Below, piece after piece: positions 23,379-31,075 of a stretch of DNA of 52,817 bases; position 1 is the first letter of the stretch, and every line of letters starts with the position of its first letter. The notes under the pieces were generated by a model, which worked only from the letters and a program-made list of their open reading frames with translations, did not search any database and was not told the DNA's origin. A program made the translations under genes and the position numbers. This DNA is from JBKPIY01 sp046730475 (GTDB taxonomy: Bacteria > Actinomycetota > Thermoleophilia > Solirubrobacterales > 70-9): NCBI GenBank assembly GCA_046730475.1, contig JBKPIY010000018.1:1-52817 (forward strand). Direction: 5' to 3'.

Positions 23379-24386
23379 TCACCAGGCAGCCTCGAGGATC
23401 GCCCTGAGGTCGTCCACGTCGACCTCGCCGGGGGTCATCCCGAACAGCTCGGGGCGAGCGCTCGCCGCCTCGATCACGGCGTCGATCCCGACCCGTTCGG
23501 CGCCCAGCTCCCCCAGTCCGCGGGGGCCGCCGCCGAGCTCGGCGACCCGTTGGCCGAGCCGCTCCGGCGTCGTCCCGAGAGCCTCGGCGAGGGCCCGTCC
23601 CTGGGCCGGGTCGCGCCGGGCGAGGGCCTCGATCGTGTGGGGAAGGAGGGCGGCGTTGGTCTCGGCGTGGGGGGTGGCGTGCACACGGACCACCGTCTGG
23701 CTGAGGACGTGGTGGAGCGCGAGACCGGCGCGATCGACGCCGTAGGCGCACAGCAGCGCGCCCAGGGCGAGCTCGGAGCGCTCGCGCTCCGCGCGGTCCG
23801 CGTCAAGGGAGGAGGCGATCATGGCGGCGCCCCGGAGGGCGGCGGCGCGCGAGAGCTGATCGGCGAGGGGCGTGAACAGGCTCTCGGCGCCGTGGGCGAG
23901 GGCGTTCATCGCGCTCGCCCGCAGCTGCGGCTCGCGGGCGCTCGTCATCGCCTCCGGGTCGGCCAGCACGAGCGCCGGGCGGACCCCGCCGTAGCCCTCG
24001 CGGCCGGCAGGCAGTCGGTGGATCCCGGTCATCTCGGCGCCCGAGAGGGTGGTCGGGATCGCCGCCACCTCGCCGCCCCTGACAGCCGCGATCGCCTTCG
24101 CGGTGTCGATCACCCTCCCGCCGCCGAACGCCACCAGCCGCTCGGCGCCCACCCGCTCGACCAGGAGCGCCGACACGTCCGGGACCGGCCCGGGGGGGAC
24201 GTCGTGGGTCGCCTGCGCCGCCGGGCCGAGCTCCGCCGGTGCGCCCGCCATCGCTCGCTCTGTAGTGAGCAGCTCGAACTCCCCGAACCCGTTCTCCGCG
24301 AGCACCTCGGGCGCCCGCGCCAACAGCTCCCGCTTCAGGAGCACTGTCCGGCCGCGGGTCGAATCGCGCCAGGTGAGCTCGGGCAT
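23379..24386 (-). CDS. Iron-type alcohol dehydrogenase family protein (maleylacetate reductase-like)
   Basis: A group III (Fe-ADH) dehydrogenase fold. Nucleotide-binding signatures are VAFGGGRVIDTAKAIAA and AIPTTLSGAEMTG. The metal region carries SAMNALAHGAESLFTP, GLALHHVLSQ and HAETNAALLPHTIEAL, giving the expected conserved His residues. SGAEMTG with TPHAETN resembles maleylacetate reductases more than butanol dehydrogenases. The ATG at 24386 has a CAGAAT -10-like box 8 nt upstream; an in-frame GTG at 24416 is the alternative. The chain is 335 residues, somewhat short. No aromatic-ring-cleavage genes are adjacent, so the pathway is unsettled. Confidence 0.82.
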   Translation of the reverse strand: MPELTWRDSTRGRTVLLKRELLARAPEVLAENGFGEFELLTTERAMAGAPAELGPAAQATHDVPPGPVPDVSALLVERVGAERLVAFGGGRVIDTAKAIAAVRGGEVAAIPTTLSGAEMTGIHRLPAGREGYGGVRPALVLADPEAMTSAREPQLRASAMNALAHGAESLFTPLADQLSRAAALRGAAMIASSLDADRAERERSELALGALLCAYGVDRAGLALHHVLSQTVVRVHATPHAETNAALLPHTIEALARRDPAQGRALAEALGTTPERLGQRVAELGGGPRGLGELGAERVGIDAVIEAASARPELFGMTPGEVDVDDLRAILEAAW

Positions 24387-24456
24387 CGGGCCTGATTCTG
24401 GCAGCGCCGGCGTCACCCCAGAATCCGCTCAGACAGACGAGAAGCACAGATCAGAA

Positions 24457-24529
24457 AGCCCGGGGCGGGACTCGAACCCGCAACGGCGGCCTTACAAGGA
24501 CCGTGCTCTGCCAGTTGAGCTACCCGGGC
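24457..24529 (-). tRNA. tRNA-Thr (anticodon TGT)
   Basis: On the minus strand a full cloverleaf folds: acceptor GCCCGGG/CCCGGGC, D-arm GCTC...GAGC, anticodon stem CGGTC/GGCCG with loop CTTGTAA (anticodon TGT), and T-arm GCGGG-TTCGAGT-CCCGC. The discriminator is T. CCA is not encoded. Confidence 0.95.
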
Positions 24530-24571
24530 AGCTCGTCAACGCGAGCCAAGCACTGCCAGGATAGATCGGCT

Positions 24572-25624
24572 TCAGGGGCGGGAGACCGTGAGCTGGTACC
24601 GGCCGCCCCCGCTGGCGCGGTGGACGACGACCCGGACCGAGCGGCGGCCGCAGATCTCGTACTTGAGGGAGTCCCGGTCGCCGGGGTCGAGCGAGCGGGC
24701 GAGGATCCGGTGGTGGCGCCGGGAGAGGACCAGGAGGTCGAAGCCGGCCCCCGCCGGGCCGCGGAGCGCCACCCTGATTCGGCCGTCGAGCGGGGTCCTC
24801 ACCAGGTGGGAGTCGGCGCGGCTCCCGCCGCCGAGCCGGCCGGTGAAGCTCTGCTTGGTGTTCTTTCTCCAGGGCCGCAGCACGTCGCGCCTTACCGCCC
24901 GGTAGGTCGCCGCGTTGGGATGGGGCAGCGTCCACATCCACGCGGTCTCGGCCGGGTAGTGATAGAAGGCGAAGGACTCGGCCCACGCCTCGCCTGGGTT
25001 GTTCCAGTAGCCGTACCAGGGGTCGTAGCGGCCCGCCCGCACCCCCGGGCAGACTCCCTCCTGGGTCGCCCACCTCTTCGGCCCCCAGCGCAGCGCCCAC
25101 CACGGGCGGTTGCGGCGGTGGTTGGCGATGTGGTGGCCGTACTCGTGGGCGATCACGAAGGCGCGGCTCACCCCTCCCGAGGCCCCATCGTCGCCGGCGA
25201 TCACCATCTGCTCGGCGGCCGGGTCATAGCAGGAGAGGGCCCCGGCTCCGCAGATGTCGTGGATCTGCGCGGCCGTCGCCAGGTAGACCGACAGACGGGC
25301 GATCTCATGGCCGTGGAGGAGGGTGCCGAGGTAGGTCGCCACCCCCTGGGCATCGGCGGCGTTGTAAGGGGCGGCCCAGCCGACCCTGATCGTCTGCCCG
25401 TCGCCGGTCGAGAACGACCCCGACCCCGCCTGGGCCTTGGTCGCCTCCGCCGCCGCCACCGCCCCGCGGTGGCCGATGATCGTGTCCCTGGGCGGGACGG
25501 CGAGCGCAAGGGCGGCGGGGCCGGCCCCGGGCGCCCCCGCGGCGCCTGCCTGGGCGGCCGGGCCGCATAGAGAAGCGGCGAAGACCGCGATCGACGCGGC
25601 GGCGGCTTTGGAGTTCCTTCGCAT
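24572..25624 (-). CDS. Secreted HExxH zinc metalloprotease
   Basis: A signal peptide spans residues 1-29 (AAAASIAVFAASLCG). The catalytic motif is VIAHEYGHHIANH (His160, Glu161, His164), with NNPGEAWAESFAFYHY about 50 residues on, whose Glu residues can supply the third ligand. Four Cys residues (DICGAGALSC, GVCPG and a late EICG) may form disulphides. The last 90 residues look like a beta-sandwich domain of the kind appended to secreted peptidases. CAGGGAG precedes ATG 25624, and a CATAAT -10-like box lies about 25 nt upstream. It is followed on the same strand by tRNA-Thr. The natural substrate is unknown. Confidence 0.82.
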   Translation of the reverse strand: MRRNSKAAAASIAVFAASLCGPAAQAGAAGAPGAGPAALALAVPPRDTIIGHRGAVAAAEATKAQAGSGSFSTGDGQTIRVGWAAPYNAADAQGVATYLGTLLHGHEIARLSVYLATAAQIHDICGAGALSCYDPAAEQMVIAGDDGASGGVSRAFVIAHEYGHHIANHRRNRPWWALRWGPKRWATQEGVCPGVRAGRYDPWYGYWNNPGEAWAESFAFYHYPAETAWMWTLPHPNAATYRAVRRDVLRPWRKNTKQSFTGRLGGGSRADSHLVRTPLDGRIRVALRGPAGAGFDLLVLSRRHHRILARSLDPGDRDSLKYEICGRRSVRVVVHRASGGGRYQLTVSRP

Positions 25625-25662
25625 CTCCCTGGTCGAGGCAGAGATTATGCGCCACGCGTCCC

Positions 25663-25668
25663 TAGACT
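25663..25668 (+). promoter_or_regulatory. -10 box 6 nt before GTG 25675
   Basis: TAGACT followed by 6 nt and GTG; leaderless promoter geometry, divergent from the metalloprotease gene. Confidence 0.5.
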
Positions 25669-25674
25669 GGCCCC

Positions 25675-25998
25675 GTGTCCCCCCTGAAGCGAATCTCCGG
25701 CGTCGGCCGCCAAGCGGGGTGGGCCGCCGCCCGTGGGCGCTGGCTCGCCCGCGGCGCCTGGCTTCTGGCCGTGGCGGAGGTCCTGGTGGCGGTCCGCGAC
25801 CACCTCAGCGAGCGCCTGACCGAAAGGGACCGGCGCCGGCTGGTGGAGATCGTCCGCACATCGCGAGGGCGGCCGTCCAACCTCAGCGACCGGGAGCGCC
25901 GCGAGCTCCGCGAGCTGATCGCGAAGGCGGAGCCCGGCGCCCTCGCCAGGCGGGCGGCGTCCACCTCGCTCGCGGGCCGGGCGCGCCGCCGCCGCTAA
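25675..25998 (+). CDS. Basic hypothetical protein, 107 residues
   Basis: The chain is strongly basic. A short hydrophobic stretch (WLARGAWLLAVAEVLVAV) is followed by charged helices: RLTERDRRRLVEIVRTSRGRPSNLSDRERRELRELI. It ends in an Arg-rich tail. I recognise the pattern from actinobacterial genomes as an uncharacterised small protein, but not a named family. The leaderless-type box just upstream and a strong terminator just after the stop (26006-26029) support a real transcription unit. Confidence 0.65.
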   Translation: MSPLKRISGVGRQAGWAAARGRWLARGAWLLAVAEVLVAVRDHLSERLTERDRRRLVEIVRTSRGRPSNLSDRERRELRELIAKAEPGALARRAASTSLAGRARRRR

Positions 25999-26005
25999 CT
26001 ACGCA

Positions 26006-26029
26006 AGCGGCCGCCCGGGGGCGGCCGCT
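26006..26029. terminator. Bidirectional hairpin terminator
   Basis: AGCGGCCGCC, loop CGGG, GGCGGCCGCT form a perfect 10-bp stem between two convergent genes (ends 25998 and 26061). There is no U-tract, as is usual in high-GC actinobacteria. Confidence 0.8.
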
Positions 26030-26060
26030 CACTCGCCGTGCCTGCCTTGATGAAGCTGGG

Positions 26061-26744
26061 CTAGATCTTCACCTCGCGGGAGGCGAGGTGGACGCCTACC
26101 TTGCGCTTCACGCGCTGGAGCGCGTTGTCGACCGTCTTCGTGTCGCACTCGATCCGCTCGCCGATCACCTCGTAGGAGTGGCCGTCGAGATACAGGGAGA
26201 GGACCTGGCTCTCGAGGTCGGAGAGGACGCTGGTGAGGCAGGAGACGAGGCTCTCGAGCTCCTCGCCTGCGATCACCTGGTTCGCGGGGTCGCGGACGTC
26301 CGGCCCGGGCAGCACCTCCTCGAGGGTGGTGTCGGAGTCGGGCCCCGCCGCGGCCGGGGTCTGACTGAACGAGACGTACTGGTTCAGCGGAGTGTGCTTG
26401 TTCCGGGTGGCCGTCTTCACCGCGGTGATGATCTGGCGGGTGATGCACAGCTCCGCGAACCCCCTGAAGCTCGACTCGCGCTCGGGGCGGTAGTCGCGGA
26501 TCGCCTTGAACAGACCGAGCATGCCCTCCTGCATCAGATCGTCGGCGTCGCCGCCGAGGAGGAAGTAGGAGGACGATTTCACGCGCACGAACCGCCGGTA
26601 GCGGCGGACGAGCTTGTCGTATGCGTCGGACCACCCCTGCTTGGCGAGGGCGACGAGGTACTCGTCGTCGGGACCCGGGGCGCCGGTTCGCTCGACCCGC
26701 CGGAGGGCGGAAAGCTCTTCCGTACTCGGGGTAGGCAATGCCAC
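26061..26744 (-). CDS. sigH: SigH (Spo0H)-like RNA polymerase sigma factor
   Basis: The protein has 227 residues and resembles Bacillus SigH throughout. Region 2 reads WSDAYDKLVRRYRRFVRVKS, then ADDLMQEGMLGLFKAIRDY and FAELCITRQIITAVKTATR, with KHTPLNQYVSF after it, all diagnostic of the Spo0H branch. Region 4 is ESQVLSLYLDGHSYEVIGE then KTVDNALQRVKRKV. The GTG start at 26744 has a perfect AGGAGG 5 nt away. A leader of up to about 220 nt contains an inverted repeat (26901-26916). It lies after rlmB and cysS, as sigH does in Bacillus. Sporulation is not implied; the regulon is unknown. Confidence 0.9.
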   Translation of the reverse strand: MALPTPSTEELSALRRVERTGAPGPDDEYLVALAKQGWSDAYDKLVRRYRRFVRVKSSSYFLLGGDADDLMQEGMLGLFKAIRDYRPERESSFRGFAELCITRQIITAVKTATRNKHTPLNQYVSFSQTPAAAGPDSDTTLEEVLPGPDVRDPANQVIAGEELESLVSCLTSVLSDLESQVLSLYLDGHSYEVIGERIECDTKTVDNALQRVKRKVGVHLASREVKI

Positions 26745-27071
26745 AGCAACCTCCTGTCGGTTGGCGGTGGCCCTCCGTACCTCCCCTGGTGGGCTCCCTT
26801 TGCGAGGGCGCGTCCGTCAGGCTCAACCTGAGGTTCACCCCTCTCTGCCGCGGCAGTCTAGTGCCCGGTTCGGCGGTGTCAAGTCCCCCTCCCACCCGGC
26901 TGCAAGATCGCTTGCACCATCCGTGCCTGAGAAGCCCCGGATCGCCGCTTCCGTCCAGGGCGAGTGCTATTGGCGAGATCGCTGATTCCAGATTCGCCCG
27001 CGTCGATTCGGCATCAACGATCTGGCGCGCGGTCCCGCCGCGAATCCGGGCGCCAATAGGATGGCGCGGCG
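26745..27071. other. 327-nt divergent regulatory gap between sigH and a membrane protein gene
   Basis: No gene is seen. The gap holds the sigH ribosome site, an inverted repeat at 26901-26916, and two copies of CGCCAATAG facing away from each other (minus strand 26967-26975, plus strand 27051-27059). The plus copy overlaps TAGGAT (27057-27062), 9 nt before ATG 27072; the minus copy reads on as TAGCACT. They look like mirrored -10 regions of divergent promoters. Confidence 0.5.
26901..26916. promoter_or_regulatory. Inverted repeat in sigH leader
   Basis: TGCAAGATCGCTTGCA: 6-nt perfect arms around ATCG, 157 nt upstream of the sigH start. It is a candidate operator or small hairpin. Confidence 0.4.
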
Positions 27072-27779
27072 ATGGAAGCCGGCGGCGGCCGAATCGAGGT
27101 CGGGAGGGTGTTCTCCGAGGTGTTCTCCATCTATGGGGCCCAGGCGGGGCCGCTGCTGGGGAGCGCCGCGTTCGTCGTCGGGTTCGTCGGAATCCTCAAC
27201 GGCGCCCTGGCGGCCCAGGACAGCATCCCCCTATCCCTGCTGGGGACGGCGATCGAGGTGGTCGCCCAGGTCCTCTACACCGGGTTCGTCGTCCGCCTGG
27301 TCGAGGACGTCCGCGACGGCAGGCGCGACCACCGGGTCGCCGACCTGTTCTCGGCCGCCGCCCCCGCGGTCGGCCCCCTGATCTTGAACGGGCTCCTGTA
27401 CGCGATCGGGGTGTTCGCCGGGTTCCTTCTCCTGGTGATCCCGGGGCTGATTCTGATCACGATCTGGGCGGTGACGGCCCCGTCGATAGTGATCGAGCGG
27501 GCCGGTCCGGTCGAGGCCTTCGGGCGCAGCCGCGAGCTCGTCCGTGGCAACGGTTGGCCGGTGTTCGGGACGATCATCGTCGCCACCCTGATCAACGCTG
27601 TGGTGGCGCTGTTGGCGCTGGTGATCGCCGGCGGAAGCGATGGCGGCGTGATCGTCGCCTCTGCGATCGCAGCGATCGCCACCGCGCCGATCCTCGGGCT
27701 CGTCTCGAGCATCCTCTTCTTCGATCTCGGGGGCGGAGACAGGGCCGCCATCCGGGCCGGGGCCTCGCCTCTCTCCTAG
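27072..27779 (+). CDS. Multi-pass membrane protein (glycerophosphodiesterase membrane-domain-like)
   Basis: The protein has 235 residues and about six hydrophobic segments. GRVFSEVFSIYGAQAGPLLG at the start, the FAGFLLLVIPGLILITIWAV segment, and APSIVIERAGPVEAFGRSRELVRGNGWPVFG are the pattern of the YciC/DUF975/GPDPase_memb group of membrane proteins. No catalytic residues are evident. A TAGGAT box lies 9 nt before ATG 27072. The stop TAG is the first part of palindromic element D. It is divergent from sigH; a functional link is unproven. Confidence 0.75.
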   Translation: MEAGGGRIEVGRVFSEVFSIYGAQAGPLLGSAAFVVGFVGILNGALAAQDSIPLSLLGTAIEVVAQVLYTGFVVRLVEDVRDGRRDHRVADLFSAAAPAVGPLILNGLLYAIGVFAGFLLLVIPGLILITIWAVTAPSIVIERAGPVEAFGRSRELVRGNGWPVFGTIIVATLINAVVALLALVIAGGSDGGVIVASAIAAIATAPILGLVSSILFFDLGGGDRAAIRAGASPLS

Positions 27780-27831
27780 AGGGCTGATGCGGGTTACCCG
27801 CGCACGCGGATGACCCCCATCAACCCTCTAG
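27776..27831 (+). repeat. Stop-linked palindromic element, copy D (complete)
   Basis: A 56-nt imperfect palindrome begins CTAGAGGGCTGATGCGGG and ends CCCATCAACCCTCTAG, with centre CCGCGCACGCGG. The two 27-nt arms match at 23 positions. The first TAG is the stop of the upstream membrane protein gene. It lies between convergent genes and could act as a terminator for both. Confidence 0.85.
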
Positions 27832-27848
27832 TGGTCCCGTTCGCAAGC

Positions 27849-28499
27849 CTAGCCGCGCTGGCGGACCGCCTCGAACAGGATCACCCCCGCCGCCACCGAC
27901 GCGTTCAGCGAATCGACCCGACCCCGGACGGGAATCGAGACGAGCTCGTCGCAGGCGGCCGCCACCCGAGGGCGAATCCCCCGCCCCTCGGAGCCGACCA
28001 CCAGCACCGCGCGTCCGCGCCAGTCGACATCGGTGTAGGAGGCGCTCGCGCTAGGGTCGGCGCCGTAGGTCCAGGCGCCTGCCTGCTTGGCGGCGGCGAG
28101 CCAGTCCGACAGGTTCCGGACCCGGGCGATCGCCAGATGCTCGACCGCCCCCGCCGATGCCTTGCAGACCGCGGCGGTCACCGCAACCGAGCGCCGCTCC
28201 GGGATCACCACCCCGCTCGCCCCCGCCACCTCGGCCGCCCGGCACACCGCCCCCAGATTGTGCGGGTCCTGGACCTGGTCGAGGGCAACCACGAGGGCGT
28301 CGTCGGGCGCAAGGAGCGCGGTCGGATCCGCGTACGGATACGGATCGACCTCCGCCACCACCCCCTGGTGGTCGGGCGACCCGCACAGCCGCTCGAGCTC
28401 CCCGGCAGGGGTCCCCGGCGAGCGCCAAACCCGACGCACGCCCCGCCTACCCCGCTCGGCCTCCGCCACCGCCCGGCGGCCGTAGATCAGCTCGCTCAT
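27849..28499 (-). CDS. rlmB: 23S rRNA 2'-O-methyltransferase of the TrmH/RlmB (SpoU) family
   Basis: The SPOUT-fold motifs are all present: motif 1 VQDPHNLGAVCRAAE (76-90), motif 2 VLVVGSEGRGIRP (165-177), and motif 3 VSIPVRGRVDSLNASVAAG (187-205). These form the knotted S-adenosylmethionine site. The N-terminal 60 residues (LIYGRRAVAEAERG) are a shortened substrate-binding domain, giving 216 residues against about 245 in E. coli RlmB. It probably methylates G2251 of 23S rRNA, though other TrmH-family targets are possible. Position between cysS and sigH, as in Bacillus, supports the RlmB call. Confidence 0.87.
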   Translation of the reverse strand: MSELIYGRRAVAEAERGRRGVRRVWRSPGTPAGELERLCGSPDHQGVVAEVDPYPYADPTALLAPDDALVVALDQVQDPHNLGAVCRAAEVAGASGVVIPERRSVAVTAAVCKASAGAVEHLAIARVRNLSDWLAAAKQAGAWTYGADPSASASYTDVDWRGRAVLVVGSEGRGIRPRVAAACDELVSIPVRGRVDSLNASVAAGVILFEAVRQRG

Positions 28500-28695
28500 T
28501 CCGAGGCTGAGCGCTCGTCCAGCTCCCTGAGCCCGGCGCGCTCGGGTAGATCCCGATCGGGACCCGCCGCCCGTCTCACCGCCGCCAGGTGAGCTCTACG
28601 GCAGACCAGATCGGCCGATCCCAACGTCCCCCTTGGTCGCATGGTGTGCAACGTAGCGCCCGAACGCTTTCCCAACGCCCGCGCCGAAATGGGAT

Positions 28696-30054
28696 TCAGC
28701 CGCGAAAGCTGCGCACCAGCCGGGCGCCGCCGGGCTCGTCGCGGACCTCCCAGCCCATCGCGGCGAGCTCGTCGCGGAGGGCGTCGGCGCGGGCGTAGTC
28801 CTTGGCGGCGCGGGCCCGCTGGCGCTCGGCGAGCTTCGCCTCGGCCTCGGGGTCCGGGCGCTCCTCGCAGGCGAGCAGGGACTCGAGCCCGAGGAGCGGG
28901 AGCAGCTCCGCGACCGCCGCGCGGGCGCCGGGCAGCTCGCGCCTATTCGCCTCGGCGATCAGCTCGAACAGGGCGGCGAAGGCGCGCGGGGTGTTGAAGT
29001 CGTCGGCGAGAGCCGCGAGGAGGGCCTCGCGGCGCTCCGCGACGAATGGATCCTGATCGCCGGGCGGGTCGCCGTCGCGGAGGAAGTTGCGGAGCCGCTC
29101 GATCCGGGCGGCGGCCTCCTCGAGCGTCTCCTCGGAGAACGCGAGCGGCTGGCGGTAGTGACCGTAGGCCAGGTAGGCGACAACGGTCTCGGGGCCGAAG
29201 CGGTCAAGCGCTTCCGAGAGCTGGAAGATGTTGCCCACCGACTTCGACATCTTCTCCTCGGCCAGCTGGACCATCCCGTTGTGCATCCAGATCCGGGCGA
29301 GGGGGACGCCGCGCGCCGCCTCGGTCTGGGCGATCTCATTCTCATGGTGGGGGAAGACGAGGTCCAGCCCGCCGCCGTGGATGGCGAAGTCGAGGCCGAG
29401 CCGGGTCTCGGCCATCGCCGAGCACTCGATGTGCCAGCCGGGCCGGCCCTTGCCCCAGGGCGAATCCCAGGAAGTGTCCTCCCCCTCCTTGCGCCCCTTC
29501 CAGAGAGCGAAGTCCAGCGGGTCCTCCTTGAGCGAGGCGGTCCCCGCCTCCTCGCCCTGGTCCATCTGCTCGGGGTCGCGGTTGGAGAGCTTGCCGTACC
29601 CGGCGAAGGCCCGGACCCGAAAGTAGACGTCGCCGTCCGCCTGGTAGGCGTGGCCGCTCCCGACCAGCGCCTCGATCAGCTCGATGATCTCAACGATCGT
29701 CCCCGTGGCGAGCGGCTCAGCGTCGGGGCGCCCGAGACCGAGTCGGTCGGTGTCCTCCACGTAGGCGCGGGTCATCTCGGATGCGAACCTGGCCGACGGC
29801 TCGCCGGCCTCGCGGGCGGCGTCGTAGATCTTGTCGTTGATGTCGGTGACGTTGATCACCAGCATCACCTCGTACCCCTCGCGCTCGAGGAACCGCTTCA
29901 GGAGCATGAAGATCACATAGGGCCGGGCGTTTCCGACGTGGATTCGGCTGTAGACCGTCGGGCCGCACGCGTAGATCCCGACCTTGCCGGGCTCACGCGG
30001 ATCGAGCTCGCGGAGCTCCCCGCTGAGGGTGTCCTGGATCACGATCCGGCGCAT
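28696..30054 (-). CDS. cysS: Cysteinyl-tRNA synthetase
   Basis: A class I aminoacyl-tRNA synthetase charging tRNA-Cys. The HIGH-type motif is HVGN (39-42) after YACGPTVY with zinc Cys30. The other zinc ligands are in WHIECSAM (Cys211) and FPHHENE (His236, Glu240), and the KMSKS loop is at 268-272. The 452-residue length and the C-terminal DALR-type helical domain are normal. ATG 30054 has a TAGGAT box 9 nt upstream. It belongs to the conserved carD-ispD-ispF-cysS-rlmB segment, here separated from ispF by about 8 kb of inserted genes. Confidence 0.96.
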   Translation of the reverse strand: MRRIVIQDTLSGELRELDPREPGKVGIYACGPTVYSRIHVGNARPYVIFMLLKRFLEREGYEVMLVINVTDINDKIYDAAREAGEPSARFASEMTRAYVEDTDRLGLGRPDAEPLATGTIVEIIELIEALVGSGHAYQADGDVYFRVRAFAGYGKLSNRDPEQMDQGEEAGTASLKEDPLDFALWKGRKEGEDTSWDSPWGKGRPGWHIECSAMAETRLGLDFAIHGGGLDLVFPHHENEIAQTEAARGVPLARIWMHNGMVQLAEEKMSKSVGNIFQLSEALDRFGPETVVAYLAYGHYRQPLAFSEETLEEAAARIERLRNFLRDGDPPGDQDPFVAERREALLAALADDFNTPRAFAALFELIAEANRRELPGARAAVAELLPLLGLESLLACEERPDPEAEAKLAERQRARAAKDYARADALRDELAAMGWEVRDEPGGARLVRSFRG

Positions 30055-30066
30055 CGGCCCGCGATC

Positions 30067-30972
30067 CTACGTGGCTCTCACGCGCGTCCCGCTCTCGCCC
30101 GCCAGCACCCGCACCGCCTCGGACAGGGCCCCGATCGACGCGATCCCCGCTCCGGCCTCGGCGAAGCGGCACGCGGCCTCGACCTTGGGCGCCATCGAGC
30201 CGGGCGCGAACGGAATCGCGCGCAGCTCCGCCGGCGAGACCTCGGCGAGCGGCCGCGCCTCCGCGGTCCCCCACCCGACCTCGACCGCCGCCACATCGGT
30301 GAGCAGCAGCAGGGCATCAGCTTCCAGACGGGAGGCGAGGAGCGAGGCGGCGAGGTCCTTGTCGATGACGGCCTCGACTCCGTGCAGCCGGCCTTCCGAG
30401 TCGAGGGCCACCGGCACCCCGCCGCCTCCCACGCAGATCACCAGCACACCCGCGTCGACCAGGAGGCGGATCGTTCCGAGCTCGACTATCGCTCGGGGCT
30501 CAGGAGAGGGCACCACCCGGCGGAAGGAGTCGCCGTCCCGGGCGATCGACCAACCCCGCTCGGCGGCCAGGCGGCCGGCGGTGGCGCGGTCGTACAGCGG
30601 CCCGATCGGCTTGGTCGGCGCCGCGAAGGCCGGGTCGTCCCGGTCGACCAGGACCTGGGTCAACAGGGTCGCGACCGGGCGGTCGCCGAGGGTGTTGACC
30701 AGCTCCTGGTCGAGCAGATAGCCGATCATCCCCTCGGTCTCGGCGTCGAGAACGTCGAGGGGATACGGCTCCACCTCGGGGTAGGCCTCCCCCTGGAGTG
30801 CGAGCAACCCCACCTGCGGCCCGTTGCCGTGGGTGACCACCACCTGATGCTCGCGGGCCAGCTCCGCCACGGCGTGCACGGCGGCGCTCACGTTGCGGCG
30901 CTGGCTGGCCTCGTCGGCTGGCTCCCCCCGCCGCAACAGGGCGTTGCCGCCCAGCGCCACCACCACGCGCAT
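30067..30972 (-). CDS. arcC: Carbamate kinase
   Basis: An amino-acid-kinase-fold enzyme interconverting carbamoyl phosphate plus ADP with carbamate plus ATP. Signatures are VVVALGGNALL at the N-terminus, VVVTHGNGPQVGLL, VICVGGGGVPV, VIDKDLAASLLA and FAPGSMAPKVEAACRF. The 301-residue length fits. It is divergent from a P-loop cPGS-like gene across about 100 nt. No arginine deiminase or ornithine carbamoyltransferase is nearby, so the arginine deiminase pathway is not indicated; purine or agmatine catabolism, or an anabolic role, are alternatives. Confidence 0.93.
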   Translation of the reverse strand: MRVVVALGGNALLRRGEPADEASQRRNVSAAVHAVAELAREHQVVVTHGNGPQVGLLALQGEAYPEVEPYPLDVLDAETEGMIGYLLDQELVNTLGDRPVATLLTQVLVDRDDPAFAAPTKPIGPLYDRATAGRLAAERGWSIARDGDSFRRVVPSPEPRAIVELGTIRLLVDAGVLVICVGGGGVPVALDSEGRLHGVEAVIDKDLAASLLASRLEADALLLLTDVAAVEVGWGTAEARPLAEVSPAELRAIPFAPGSMAPKVEAACRFAEAGAGIASIGALSEAVRVLAGESGTRVRAT

Positions 30973-31075
30973 CGGTCAGGAGCTCCGGCTTCGGGTTCGG
31001 TTCACGGGGCAGGTTCTACATCGCCGCGCGGGCATAGGCTTTCGGGGACCGCTGGCAAGCGCCGGAGGAGGAACG

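Noticed and set aside
26061..26744. Evidence for sporulation from the SigH-like factor
   Set aside because: No other sporulation gene is present; SigH-type factors occur in organisms not known to form spores.
28500..28695. Possible extra gene between rlmB and cysS (such as yacP or mrnC in Bacillus)
   Set aside because: 196 nt without a convincing frame or start; only regulatory or spacer DNA is supported.
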